From Prorocentrum cordatum (lineage: Eukaryota; Sar; Dinophyceae; Prorocentrales; Prorocentraceae): a stretch of DNA of 42,500 nucleotides. Numbering within the stretch: the first letter of the stretch is position 1; every line of letters begins with the position of its first letter. Below, one piece after another: positions 11,417 through 21,116 of the stretch. Position numbers and translations under genes: made by a program. The notes under the pieces are model-generated. The model was not told where the DNA came from. It saw only the letters and a list, made by a program, of their open reading frames with translations, and did no database searches. The stretch covers positions 165,001 through 207,500 of the forward strand of contig CAUYUJ010017844.1 in NCBI GenBank assembly GCA_963575745.1, given 5' to 3'.

Positions 11417-11433
11417 CTGTTTGGCTCACGGGC

Positions 11434-12597
11434 ATGACGACAGAAGACCAGAAGTATGAGACGGTGCCATACTGGGACGGAGATGTTGCTGGCTTCGACT
11501 CTCACGTGATGAGGGTCAAGCTCTATGTGCGCGGGACGAAGAAGGACGAGAAGGGCCTCTGCGGGCCCAGATTGATGGCCAGGCTGAACGGTCGCGCCTG
11601 GCAGGGAGTCCAGAAGTACGACAGGTTGGAGAGCCTTGACGATGTCGAGGAGGATCCTGTGACGAAGCTGCCGAAGGGTGTTAGCCAGCTGCTGCAGTAT
11701 CTCAAGGATAAGAGTGGCATCCTGGAAGTCGAATATGCTGGCAAATATATGCGCACGTTTACGAAGGAGACGTTGAGCAAGAGCAGGACGGCCATGAGGG
11801 ACTATATCACACAGTTCGACCGAATGCAGAAGGCGATCAAGGCGATCGACAAGACCTCCGATGAGAAGAAGCCGATCTTCCCGGAGGCCCTGAGAGCGTG
11901 GTTTCTGCTGGAGAACGCGGGTCTCGACGACCATGAGAGGTCCCAGGTGCTGGCATCTGTGCAGAACAAGTATGAGTATCGGAAGCTCCAGCAAGCCCTC
12001 GGCATGCAGTTCGATAAGAAGCACGCCTGAGAAGGTCACCACCACAAGGGCCAGAGGTCACAGTGGCAGAGCCGGAAGAACTACGCGGCCGAGGGCGAGG
12101 ACGAGTACTACGGAGAAGATGATGACGGTGACGAAGAAGAGCCTGGTCAGCTGGACCTACGCAGTGACGACGCCACCGCGTACGCTCTGGCGGAGGATGA
12201 GGACGTGAACTACCAGCTACAGGACATCTACGACCAGGCCCGAGATGACAGAGATCTAAGAGAAGAGCTTCTCGACGGTGCTGTGCTGGCTGCTGCCCGA
12301 CACGGGCAGCGCTCCTTCAAGCAGGCACGAGAGCTCCTACATCAAAAGAAGACCGGACGGAGGTTCTTCGGGTCGAGCGCCAAGGGATCGCCCTCGCTGA
12401 AGGGCAAGGGTGCTGGCCGCTCTCCTCCAGTCACGTGGCTCGCCGAGCCAGAGCTCTAACAACAAGGACTGGAGGACGGACCCGAATACAGTGAGCTTGA
12501 GGTGCGGTGGCAAGGGCCACATCGCCAAGGACTGTAAGGCACCCGCCAAACTGCAGAGCGGGCGCAAGTACAAGCATCCATCGTCAATCATCATCAG
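11434..12597 (+). pseudogene. copia gag (nucleocapsid precursor) with degraded zinc knuckle
   Basis: The capsid/nucleocapsid part of the retrotransposon polyprotein. The first ATG is 11434; the N-terminus MTTEDQKYETVPYWDGD and a charged helical region follow, the usual layout of copia gag. An in-frame TGA at 12028-12030 follows KKHA, but the same frame continues in coding style (acidic EDEYYGEDDDGDEEE region) to about 12430. There it shifts to another frame that encodes the zinc knuckle RCGGKGHIAKDC near 12500. The first cysteine of the C-x2-C-x4-H-x4-C knuckle is replaced by serine (AGC where TGC is expected), so the knuckle is broken. Confidence 0.85.
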
Positions 12598-12801
12598 AAT
12601 GCGACCGGCATCATCTCGGAGGCGACCGACATCATCACAAATGCGACCGACATCATCTCGGATGCAACCGACATCATCACAGATGCGACCGACATCATCA
12701 CAGATGCGACCGACATCATCACTGATGCGACCGACATCATCACGGATGCGACGGACATCATCATGTATGCGACCGACATCACCCTTGATGCGACCGGCAT
12801 C
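12598..12801 (+). repeat. 21-bp coding minisatellite, ~10 units (MRPTSSx)
   Basis: Tandem units of 21 bp with core ATGCGACCGACATCATCAC. They stay in frame with the zinc-knuckle segment and encode MRPTSSQ-like heptads. The array lies between the knuckle and the protease and looks like a recent expansion inside the polyprotein linker. Confidence 0.93.
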
Positions 12802-12879
12802 GATGCGATCGAGACCGAGGTTGATCAGGGGTACCTCCAGAATGCCTCAGAGAGCATCCAGGAGATCCAGGTTACCGAA

Positions 12880-13745
12880 ACCTTTGAAACGGCCGACGGG
12901 TTTATTCCAAGTATCCGGAAGCCAAGGTCACGCGTTGATCGTTTACGAGCGACATATCATTCTGGCCACTCAGCTCTCGGGAACCTTCAAGGACATCTTA
13001 GACTCTGGTGCGACGTCGTCGATGATAGGACTAGAGCAAGCCCAGGCCTGGCAACTGTCTATGATGAGGCTAATTGGACACAACCGGATGAAAGTTTTGC
13101 CAGGACCCCCCCCATTGAGTTTACGTTCGGGAATAACCAGAAAGCGAAATCCCTGAAACACGCGTCCCTACATCCCCGTTACGAAAGTTAATTCATCTGG
13201 GCTAAAATTGACATGTGTGGGCGCTGTAGTGAGAAGTGGTATGGGAGTGATTCCTCCTTGTGGTTTCACACGGGGAGAGATTCAGAGTTGCCTGGAAGTG
13301 ACCCGGAGTGATTTCTCCCTTGTGAACTTACGGGGGAGGAATTTTATCCTGAATTGGTTATATACTATTAATGTTACCAGGGAGAACCCTGGAAATCTCT
13401 CCCGCCAAGCCAGGCCGAAGACTGCCGTGCTAGGAGTCTACGGGGGGAAGGGGGGGCCACTCGGAGACGCCCTAGTCGTCAGTGCTCAGGATGAATAACT
13501 TTCGTAACGGGTAAGTACCTGGATATGTTGATTCCCAAGAGTGTGGTTTCCCTGTTTCTGTTGTGGATGTGGAAGCATCGCTTCTGATTGGCATGGATTT
13601 CCTGACGCATTTCGCAGTTACAGTTGATTTCGAGAAGGGGACAATCAGTTTCAAGACGGCTAGCGATAAGATTTACCTGCTAGAACGTTCCCGTTGCGGT
13701 CATCTCCTGATAGATTTCGGGCCAGATGCCGAGTGGCAAGAGGTT
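12880..13745 (+). pseudogene. copia aspartic protease, split by an inserted element
   Basis: Retroviral-type aspartic protease of the polyprotein. The active-site motif DSG lies in KDILDSGATSSMIG (codons at 13001-13009). The frame slips near 13110 where the text continues as FTFGNNQKAKSL. The domain is then interrupted by the inverted-repeat element at 13175-13511 and resumes as GKYLDMLIP, with a further slip near 13545 before VVDVEASLLIGMDFL, typical of the C-terminal half. Removing the insertion with collapse of a 5-bp duplication gives a continuous peptide across the junction (IPVTGKYLD). Confidence 0.8.
13175..13511. mobile_element. Foldback/MITE-like insertion inside the copia protease
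   Basis: The left end CCCGTTACGAAAGTTA (13175-13190) plus ATTCATC is mirrored at 13490-13511 as GATGAATAACTTTCGTAACG plus GG. This is a ~22-bp inverted repeat with one indel. If the palindrome CCCGTWACGGG is the target, the 5-bp GTTAC/GTAAC (13178-13182 and 13504-13508) is the target duplication and the element is 13183-13503 (321 bp). The interior has no protein-coding capacity; two internal blocks near 13248 and 13308 resemble each other (GTGATTCCTCC and GTGATTTCTCC). It does not end in AG at the acceptor side, so it does not look like a canonical intron. Confidence 0.8.
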
Positions 13746-13845
13746 GTGACTCACGGATCGTTTACAGCGTCTGCCGCAGTCAACACTTGGGCTCAAGACG
13801 GCGAAACTTCATCGACGATTCTCGTCCAAAGCTGTTCCATATCTG

Positions 13846-14680
13846 ATGCATGTACCATGCGCTGGGCCAACCTCGTCTGGTTGGTTTCAGCAGTCCGGAG
13901 CCTTCGAGTCTCCGAGGAGGTTGACAAGTACGAGGTGCGGCTGCTGCGGAGTCCCAGGGACGATTACGGCAGGATGCAGCTGCACGGGAGGCAGTAGTCA
14001 CGCGTGCCAAGGCAGGTTGCCGTTCGGGCAGCCACCGCTGGTCAAGCTGATGGCCAAGAAGGAGGAGCCCGACCAGGACTCCAAGGATCCGAACATCGTG
14101 AAGCAGCAGCTCAACATCAAGTGCGAGTGTTGCGGAGCGACTGGAAGGCGCAGAGCGGGCTGCAGCTGTGTCGGAGGCAGGAGTCACCAGTGCCGCAAGA
14201 CATGCGGGGTGAAGCAGAATTCTGGGCAACAGTCTACGGGATATCCCAAGAAGGAGTCACCGACAACGAGTCCGAGGCCGCCAGCACAGAGACGGACAGT
14301 GACAGGTTCGAGCTCACCTTCGCGGCAGAGGGCCACATACCAGCCACCGACCGCGAAGACAGCACCTCCGAGACCTACGAAGACCGAAGACGAACCGAGG
14401 GTCATTGCGGAGGAGATCGACCTGGAGACCGTCATGAAGGACAACATCCAATTCCCGAAGTGGGGCCCAGCGAAGGAGAGCCTCTGCGAGCACACGGAGA
14501 AGATGAAGCAAGAGCTCATGGATGTGAATATTCCAGAGGAGGACTCCTGGGACATGCTGGACGAGTTGTTCAGCCTGGACAACTGGAAGAGGTTGCTCAT
14601 GCTGAAGCTAGACGCAGCGGACCGGGAGCTGCAGAAGCGGACGCTACGGGCAGCGATGCGACTGACGAGGGCAAGATGAA
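13846..14680 (+). pseudogene. copia polyprotein linker with duplicated Cys-rich motif
   Basis: A segment between protease and the PPC-containing domain, open in one frame to the TGA at 14677-14679. It carries two copies of a 24-residue cysteine motif, at 13936-14007 and 14122-14193. Both read C-x-CCG, x2-G-x3, AGCSC, x-GG-x-SH-x-C. The spacing of seven Cys and one His per copy suggests a zinc-binding fold. Downstream is a Ser/Pro/Thr-rich stretch, then an acidic helical segment (EEDSWDMLDELFSLDNWKR). I do not recognise a named family; it is not a standard copia domain. Confidence 0.7.
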
Positions 14681-15530
14681 GTACATCAGCGATCGTCAGA
14701 TCTATGCGCTCTGGGCAGGTATCCTGAAGCACGAGGAGACGGCAGCCAGGGAAGCTCAAGATTTACTTCGAGTAGGACGGCTGGATCTGATGGAGGTGTG
14801 CGCACCACCCGACTCCAAGTTGGGAGCAGAGGTGGAGAAGCTGGGCGGCAAGGTCATGAGGCTGGGCAAGCACAATGAGTATGACCTGACGACCAACACG
14901 GGCTACCACAGGGCTTCGGAGACGCTCCAGGAGGCGCTGCCACGCCGTGTGGTCTTCTCACCGCCGTGCACGTCCAGAGCAATCATCCAGAATGCCAACC
15001 AGAACACACCAGAACAACGACTACGTCTGGAGGCTAAGAGGCGGAAGAACGACAAAGTGACAAAGGCCTGTGTTCTATTAGCCCACCAGGCCCTACATCA
15101 AGGTGCAGAGATCGATTTCGAGCAGCCACTGAGATGCGGGACGTGGTCACTGCCATTCCTGAAGAAGCTCAGGGAACAGCTGCTTACAGTACGAGTGGAT
15201 GGGTATGCTTATGGATTGCGATACCCACAGACCAACGAGCTCATCAAGAAAGTGTGGCTGATTGCAACCTCGGACGTCCGCCTCAGCCAGAAAATCGGGA
15301 GGACCTGCTCCAACAAGAAGGGCAGTCCACACAACCACTACCACGAAGAGATTCAAGGCCAGGTGACGGAGTTCACTGCAGCTTACCCCACGGCGATGTG
15401 CAAGAAGTGGGCGAAATCAATCATGAGGTGTGAAGAGTGGTCTACCTGGTGCGCATGGGCTGGAGGAGACACGGAGATGGAGTACAACGACACAGTGTAC
15501 ACCATAACGCGACGCTTGGCTGGCAAGCAG
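14676..15530 (+). pseudogene. Methyltransferase-like PPC domain of the copia polyprotein
   Basis: A separate frame begins with KMKYISDRQIYALWAG and continues to about 15520. It contains LMEVCAPPDSKLGAEVEKLGG, whose pattern recalls a SAM-binding motif I; then VVFSPPCTSRA (PPC codons at 14961-14969); then DFEQPLRCGTW near 15115. PPC followed at a distance by an ExP/ENV-like motif is the order in DNA cytosine-5 methyltransferases, where the PPC Cys is the catalytic nucleophile. The fit outside these motifs is loose and no canonical QxRxR motif is visible. Cytosine methyltransferases carried by dinoflagellate retrotransposons are known; whether this domain is one of them is inference. Confidence 0.55.
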
Positions 15531-15534
15531 CCAA

Positions 15535-17100
15535 ATGCCGAAGTGGAGGAAGGAGCTGGGCAAGGAGGCGGACTTCGAGGTCGAGTTCGATTCCAACGGA
15601 GAGTTCGAGTGCTGGGAGCGTGAAGACAACAATGTCACGACTTTCATGGGTAAGAACACGGACGGACCTGACTGGCTCTCAGTTGTGCGGCGATTGACCT
15701 GGGACTTGGACACGAATACACTCATCGGGAACGAGCTCGGGGAGCACATCCTCTCCGATGAAGAGATCTACCGGGAACTACCCGAGGGAACCAGCCGTAC
15801 CAAGACGAGACTCTACTACAGAGACCCAGCAACTTCCACAATTTCGAAGGATTCCAAACTTCCGGATTCACCTCGATCCGAACCGCCACTAGAGGAAGAA
15901 GACGGCCAGATACCTTCACAGCAGTCACAGACAGAAAGTGACGAGAAGGTGGACGCCGTCAATCTCAAAGGTTATCTTCGACCGCTGCACGTCCAACTGA
16001 GACACCGCAGCAACAGGACACTCACCGACGTGCTGAAAAGGGCTGGCGCAAAGGAGCCTATCCTGGAGCTGGCGGCGAAGTTCAGATGCGAGGCCTGCGA
16101 GAAGCACAAGAACAAGCAGATGGAATCTGTGGTGGCACCTTCCAGTCCGGCGACGCCTGGCAAGGTCATCGAGACGGACGGCTTCTACTGGCAGGACCCG
16201 CGCGATCTGCAGGTCTGGACCGGCACCTACATCGTGTGTACGGGGACGCGGCTAGGAGGTGGGACTCTCAACCTGAAGAGAAGACTCATGAGGTCTGGAG
16301 ATGAGTGCCGCAAGTCGCTACAGCAGAAATGGATGCAGTACTATGGCCGACCCGCGGTGCTTCGTCTGGACGGTGAGGGATGTCATGTGGAGAAGAAGGT
16401 TAAGGAGTGGTTATCATCGCGAGGAATCATGGTGGATGTCACAGCCAGGCAGGCTCACAACCAGCTGGCTCTATGTGAGCGAAACATAGGGATTATCAAA
16501 GACACCATGTACAAGATTGCGGAGGAGTCCGACAGTAGTGTTACTGCGGACGAGATCTTCTCTGAGGCAATCGACGCGATGAACGACCTCGGCAGGTATA
16601 AAAGTCACAGTCCCTACGAGATGATGCTGGGCAGGACACCGGAACCGCTTGTCCGAGACGTGTTCAGACAAGATCACAACTTACAAATCATGAGCAAGAC
16701 CTACGATGCCGAGGACGACGAGTATGTCAATAACCAGAAGGTGCGACTCGAGGCCAGGAAGGCGTTTCTCGAGACTGTTTCTAGACGGCGTCTCGCTCCA
16801 CTGGAGCTGCGGAATTCGAGGGAGAAGGCCAAGTGGACTTCTGGACAGTTATGCTACTGGGTCAGAGAAGGCGAAAGGCAACCTCAAGCAGCCGGGCGGG
16901 ATCTGGTCAGGACCTGCGACGGTCATTGCTCAAGAACCGGGAGCTGACGGACATCCAGGGTCTGTTGTCTAGATCGAGCACCACGGTCGACTACTACGAG
17001 CTGGCAGGGCACATCTCAGGCCAGCAACCGAGGTGGAGATCGAGATGCATCACCTACTTCACGGAGAAGCAATTCCTCTCAACATCACAGCTGCCATGCT
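15535..17100 (+). pseudogene. copia integrase
   Basis: Integrates retrotransposon cDNA. The frame from ATG 15535 runs to about 16860. It shows a pre-integrase zinc region (LHVQLRHRSNR, then CEAC) and the rve catalytic core: D in VIETDGFYW (16177-16179), D in LRLDGEG (16369-16371) and E in ALCERN (16477-16479). Exactly 35 residues separate the second and third, the expected DD35E spacing. The C-terminal part shifts frame near 16865 (LKQPGGIWSGPATVIAQE) and meets a TAG at 16970-16972 in SVV*IEHHGRLLRA, where related proteins have tryptophan. It continues open through RPATEVEIEMHHLL into a charged linker. Confidence 0.88.
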
Positions 17101-19396
17101 GAAGGTCAGGAAGAGCCAGTACGAAGACCTGATCGGGCAGCGCACTCCAGACCTGGACGATTTGGACGATGCATGGGTGGAGGAACCTGAAGATCAGCTT
17201 CCAAGCAAAGCGGATGGAGGTCAGCTCGAGACGAACCTACTCCAGCAACCACCTGAAGGGATACCGACGAAGTCCGACAAGTCGGAGGAGGAGAAAGACG
17301 ACAAGGAAGAGAAATACGAAGAAAAGAAGGAAGAGTCGGAGATCGCCAAGGATGACGACACATCGTCTGCCGACCTGGAACCACCGGATCCACCAGGACA
17401 ACCACCAAAAGGCTCAGAGCGACTGCGACCAGGTGCAGATCAGGGCGCGATTAAGATGAAGCCGCGCAAGGAGGACAAGACAGATACCAAGAGGGAGAGA
17501 GACACGGATGATTACCACGAACGAGTCAAAGGCGAACGGAACTCCATCCCGAAGCTCAGCGAAGAGCAAGATGTTACCACCGACAGGAAGGAGGCTGTCT
17601 ACGTCTCGATAGCGATGCCATCCAAGGAGGCCTTCAACCGCTTCGTGAAGGACCCGCGCCTGTATGTCGATACGCAGGCGAGAACGCAACGCATCGAGGT
17701 GAGTTATAAGAAGCTGGATGACCTAGACAAGGCGAAATTCGACGTAGCCATGAAGAAGGAGGTGGACCAATTCCTACTCGCTCAAGCGTGCCGGACGTCG
17801 ACCTGATGAAGATGAGATGGGTTCTGACCTGGAAGGAGGATCCAGAGGCCGACGGAGGCAGAAAGGCGAAAGCCAGACTGGTCCTCATCGGCTACACCGA
17901 CAAGGATTTAGAGACTCTCAAGACGGAGTCACCGACACCGTCGAGAAGGGCTAAAATGATGATGTACCAGATGCCTGCCAATAACGGTTGGGGGACGTGA
18001 CTTGCAGATGCTTCGTCAGCCGTTCTTCAAAGAGAAACGACTGAAGAGGAGAGAGAGAGAGAGAGAGCTTTACGCACTACCTGTACCCCAGCTTCGAGAA
18101 GCACTCAACCTGAATGAGGACGTTGTGGTTCAGATCCTGAAGGCTTGTTATGGCTTTACCAATGCTCCAAGGAGATGACACGAGAAGGTCAAGAAGGATC
18201 TCGAGGCCAGAGGCTGGTATTCGTGCAAACTCGAGCCGTGCCTTTTCACAAAGGTCAACTCGGATAACAAGGTGATCGGATTCATCCTAGTTCATGTGGA
18301 CGACTTCCAGATCACGGGGGATCTCAACAACACGGAGTTCGAGTCTGAGTACGAGCATCTCAAGACGTCGTACAGATGGTGAATGTGGAAATTCGATGAC
18401 GAAGGATATTCGGTTTGCGGTGTGGAGGTTTCTCGCAACGAAGATAGCAGGTTTCGCGTAAGCCAGGAGAAGTATGCGAGGACGATTCAGCCAATCAACG
18501 TCAAGCGCAACCGAAAGGCAGATCCAGATTCCAAGCTGACGAGTGAGGAGATCATTACCTGCAAAGCCATCTTGGGACAACCGCAGTGGCTTTCTACTCA
18601 GACCATGCCCCGGATTACGATCCATGTTTCTATGCTGCAGTCCATTGTCAAAAGTGCGACGGTGAAGGACCTAGGACGGATCAACCAACTGGTGAAGACG
18701 ATTCAGGAGTTTTCTAGCACGGGTGCTACGGTTCATCCGTACGAGGACATGGCTTGGGTGTGTTGGTTTGATGCTTCTTGGTGCTCGAGAGCAGACGGCA
18801 GTAGTCAGGGAGGCTACGTGAGATGTACCACGGAGAAAGAGGCACTGAATGGCAAGAAGCAGAAGTTCACGGTGTTCACCGGAGTTTCGAAGAAGTTAAC
18901 GAGGAAGTGCCGATCGTCTCTCGGTGCAGAGATCCAGGCGGCCAGCGAGGCTGCAGAGGAGCTGGAGTACACACAGCTCGCATGGATGGAGATGCAGAAT
19001 GCCAAGGTGTATCTGAAGGGCGACGAACGCTACCAGTTTATCAGAGACGGTCCGCAGAGCGTGCTGGTCACAGACTGCAAGAGTCTCTACGACGCCGTGA
19101 CGGGCTCCGAGAGCTCGGCGCTAGGACTCAGCGACAAGCGCTCAGCCATCGAGTGCATGGCATTCAAGCAGGGTATCAACGAGTGCGGCGCAGAGCCCAG
19201 ATGGATTCATTCGCATGCGCAGGTGGCAGACGGATGCACCAAGATCAAGTATGAGGCCCAGAAGTTGCTCGACGTTTTCATGAGCTGAGGTCTTTGGACG
19301 CTGGCGCATGACCCAGAGTTCGAGTCAGCTCGGAAGAGAGGCTTGCGTGGCATCGACATTCTCGAGCAGAAAGTCCAGGGAGACTTAAGTGATTGA
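17101..19396 (+). pseudogene. copia reverse transcriptase (RVT_2) and RNase H
   Basis: Copies element RNA to DNA and removes the RNA strand. An acidic Lys/Glu-rich linker (17101-17570) precedes VSYKKLDDLDKAKFDVAM. The frame shifts near 17790 to MRWVLTWKEDPEADGGRKAK, then again near 18000, where a (GA)n run (18042-18066) lies in the RELYALPVPQL region. The catalytic box is HVDD at 18293-18304. In-frame stops are TGA 18176-18178 (APRR*HEK) and TGA 18380-18382 (YRW*MWKF). RNase H shows D in CWFDASW (18770), E in SLGAEIQA, D in VTDCKSLYDA and D in QVADGCTK. TGA 19286-19288 cuts it, yet the same frame stays coding-like (GLWTLAHDPEFESARKRG) to TGA 19394-19396, the probable true end. Confidence 0.9.
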
Positions 19397-19399
19397 GGC

Positions 19400-19550
19400 C
19401 AGCTTGATTGTTCATTATACATATCGCTCGCTTTCGCGATATTTGTTTTCCAGCTTGATTGTTCATCATACATATCGCTTGCTTCCGCGAGATTTGTTTT
19501 CAGCTTGCTTGTTCATTATACATATTGCTCGCTTTCGCGAGATTTGTTTC
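19400..19550 (+). repeat. Three 50-51-bp tandem repeats before the 3' LTR
   Basis: Copies starting CAGCTTGATTGTTCAT begin at 19400, 19451 and 19501. Each ends in a short hairpin (CTCGC-TTTC-GCGAG in copy 3, imperfect in the others) followed by ATTTGTTTT. They begin four bases after the inferred polyprotein end, in the element's 3' untranslated region. The remaining stretch to 19645 shows nothing further and lacks an obvious polypurine tract. Confidence 0.9.
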
Positions 19551-19645
19551 TTGTGTGCTTGGTCTGGTCTATGCAATTGTATTTCCATATCTAGTCGCTG
19601 CGCGACGTAGTTTCAGATCGGTTGGGCCAAAACTCTTTTCCCCCC

Positions 19646-19948
19646 TGTGTAAGTGTTAATGCTGTTGGCCAACCGATGCGAGTGCCCAGGGACCGACGCG
19701 AGCGGTATTTGACCGCGGCCATTTGGCTCCCAGGGCGCCCTTGAGCCGGTAGCAAGCTACCGGTATACACGACAGTGTGTCTGTGCTCACAGAGCACTAC
19801 TGTACGGAGCCCACCAGGGGCTCACCTTCCTACGACAGGAGTATTGATATCTTCGGTGCTGCGCAGGATATTCACGATACGATTGTGACGTGTGCCTGAG
19901 ATTCTCACGAGGACTTCAGCGAGGCTTCCGCCAGCGCCGACGATTTAG
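19646..19948 (+). repeat. 3' LTR of the copia element
   Basis: Begins TGTGTAAGTG after six C residues and ends GACGATTTAG, matching 11145-11403. It has about 45 bp absent from the 5' LTR, including the perfect hairpin CCGGTAGC-AA-GCTACCGG at 19746-19763. It shares the spliced-leader-like stretch at 19712-19733. Confidence 0.9.
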
Positions 19949-20073
19949 CCCCCTCCCCACCTCCTATCCGCAAAGGGCGCCGTCGTCGCACCCAGGCGCC
20001 GTCGTCGCACCCTCCCTCCCCCCCCTACGTCCCATCCGCAAAGAGCGCCGTGGTCGCCGTCGTCGCCCCAACC
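19949..20073. repeat. CCTATCCGCAAAGGGCGCC minisatellite, right part
   Basis: After the copia element the same minisatellite resumes (CTCCTATCCGCAAAGGGCGC near 19962, CCCATCCGCAAAGAGCGCC near 20032). Joining 11144 to 19949 gives one ordinary unit, so this is the continuation of the array at 10724-11144. Confidence 0.85.
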
Positions 20074-20267
20074 CCTCCAGGCCAAGGCCGCTCCGACAGG
20101 GCGTTGGGCGGCAGCCAGGGCAGCCCCGGAGCCTTCTCCTGGTCCTGTCGGGCGGGCGCGGCCAACGCCCCACACTGACACCCCCTGGACCCCCGCGGGG
20201 GGCGTGCCACTGGAGCGGGAGGAAGACCCGGAGGAAAAGCAAAAGAGGGAAAGGGAAGGAGGAAAAA
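20074..20267. other. GC-rich spacer, no gene seen
   Basis: GC-rich DNA between the minisatellite and a purine microsatellite. Frames are open because of base composition; no motif is recognisable. Confidence 0.5.
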
Positions 20268-20322
20268 GAGGAGGAGGAGGAGGAGGAGGAGGAGGAGGAG
20301 GAGGAGGAGGAGGAGGAGGGAG
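20268..20322. repeat. (GGA)n microsatellite
   Basis: Pure GGA triplets, with purine-rich flanks continuing to about 20400 (AGGAGGAGGACATAG). Confidence 0.93.
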
Positions 20323-20402
20323 GGCATCGAAACAAGGGAAAGGAACAGGAGGAGGAGGACATAGAAATCAGGAGAGGAAAAAGGACGAAATAGACAGGAA
20401 GA

Positions 20403-20470
20403 GGAGGATGACGACGACGACGACGACGACGATGACGACCACGACCACGACCACGACCACGACCGCGACC

Positions 20471-20514
<44 letters not shown>

Positions 20515-20540
20515 CACGACGACGACGACGACGACCACAA
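20403..20540. repeat. (ACG/ACC)n microsatellite
   Basis: GACGACGACG and GACCACGACCACG blocks alternate, giving poly-Thr or poly-Val readings. Both are repeat artefacts. Confidence 0.93.
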
Positions 20541-20811
20541 CGGCGGTGGCGACGACTGTGGCGGCGGCAACGTCGACGGCAGCGGCGAACCATCCGAGGA
20601 CCCGCCCGCCCCCAGGCAGCGCACCCTCCGACCCCGCAGGCAACCCTGAAATGCGTCCCATACACATTAGAACGCGCTGCCGCCACCGTGCTCCCAGGAG
20701 AAGCGCCGACTGCCAGGAACGAAAGGGCTTTCCTGGCCAGGGCTATCGGCGAACCTCGGACACGAAGAGGTGCCCCGCCCTGTATCTGCGACGCGGCCCG
20801 AAAACCATAGC
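20541..20811. other. Spacer between microsatellites, no gene seen
   Basis: GC-rich sequence without motif. The surrounding frames stay open only because the adjoining repeats lack stops. Confidence 0.5.
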
Positions 20812-20948
20812 CCCTCCTCCTCCGCATCCTCCTCCTCCTCCTCCGCCTCCGCCTCCGCCTCCGCCTCCGCCTCCGCCTCCTCCTCCTCCTCCTCCTCCTC
20901 CTCCTCCTCCTCCTCCTCCTCCTCCTCCTCCTCCTCCTCCTCCTCCGC
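20812..20948. repeat. (CCT/CCG)n microsatellite
   Basis: CCTCCG units grade into pure CCT; the array ends at GCGAGCGG. Confidence 0.95.
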
Positions 20949-21116
20949 GAGCGGCTGCGATCGGCGGTCCTCGATCCCTACACTCTAAGGGGGCCCGAGT
21001 TGGGCTCACATGTCCCCTGCAGGCCACTCTATGAGGCCCGGGGGGAGCTTCTCTTGTGTGAGCTTATTAATTGCCTTCCTCCCCGCACTCTGACTTGCGG
21101 GTGGGGGGTGGCAGGC

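Larger units (their letters stand above)
11145..19948 (+). mobile_element. Full-length Ty1/copia LTR retrotransposon, inactive
   Basis: Two related terminal repeats (11145-11403 and 19646-19948) enclose plus-strand remnants in copia order: gag, zinc knuckle, protease, integrase, reverse transcriptase, RNase H. Extra domains lie between protease and integrase. The element sits inside a minisatellite, and five C residues flank both sides (11140-11144 and 19949-19953), a possible 5-bp target duplication that cannot be proved in C-runs. I see no clear polypurine tract before the 3' LTR; that side is C/T-rich. Stops at 12028, 16970, 18176, 18380 and 19286 plus several frameshifts make it non-autonomous. 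LTR divergence indicates an old insertion. Confidence 0.93.

Noticed and set aside
13178-13508. Protease insertion as a spliceosomal intron
   Set aside because: It could start with GT, but no in-phase excision ends in AG; the inverted ends fit a transposon better.
19621-19645. Polypurine tract before the 3' LTR
   Set aside because: The stretch is pyrimidine-rich (CTCTTTTCCCCCC) on the coding strand, the opposite of what is required.
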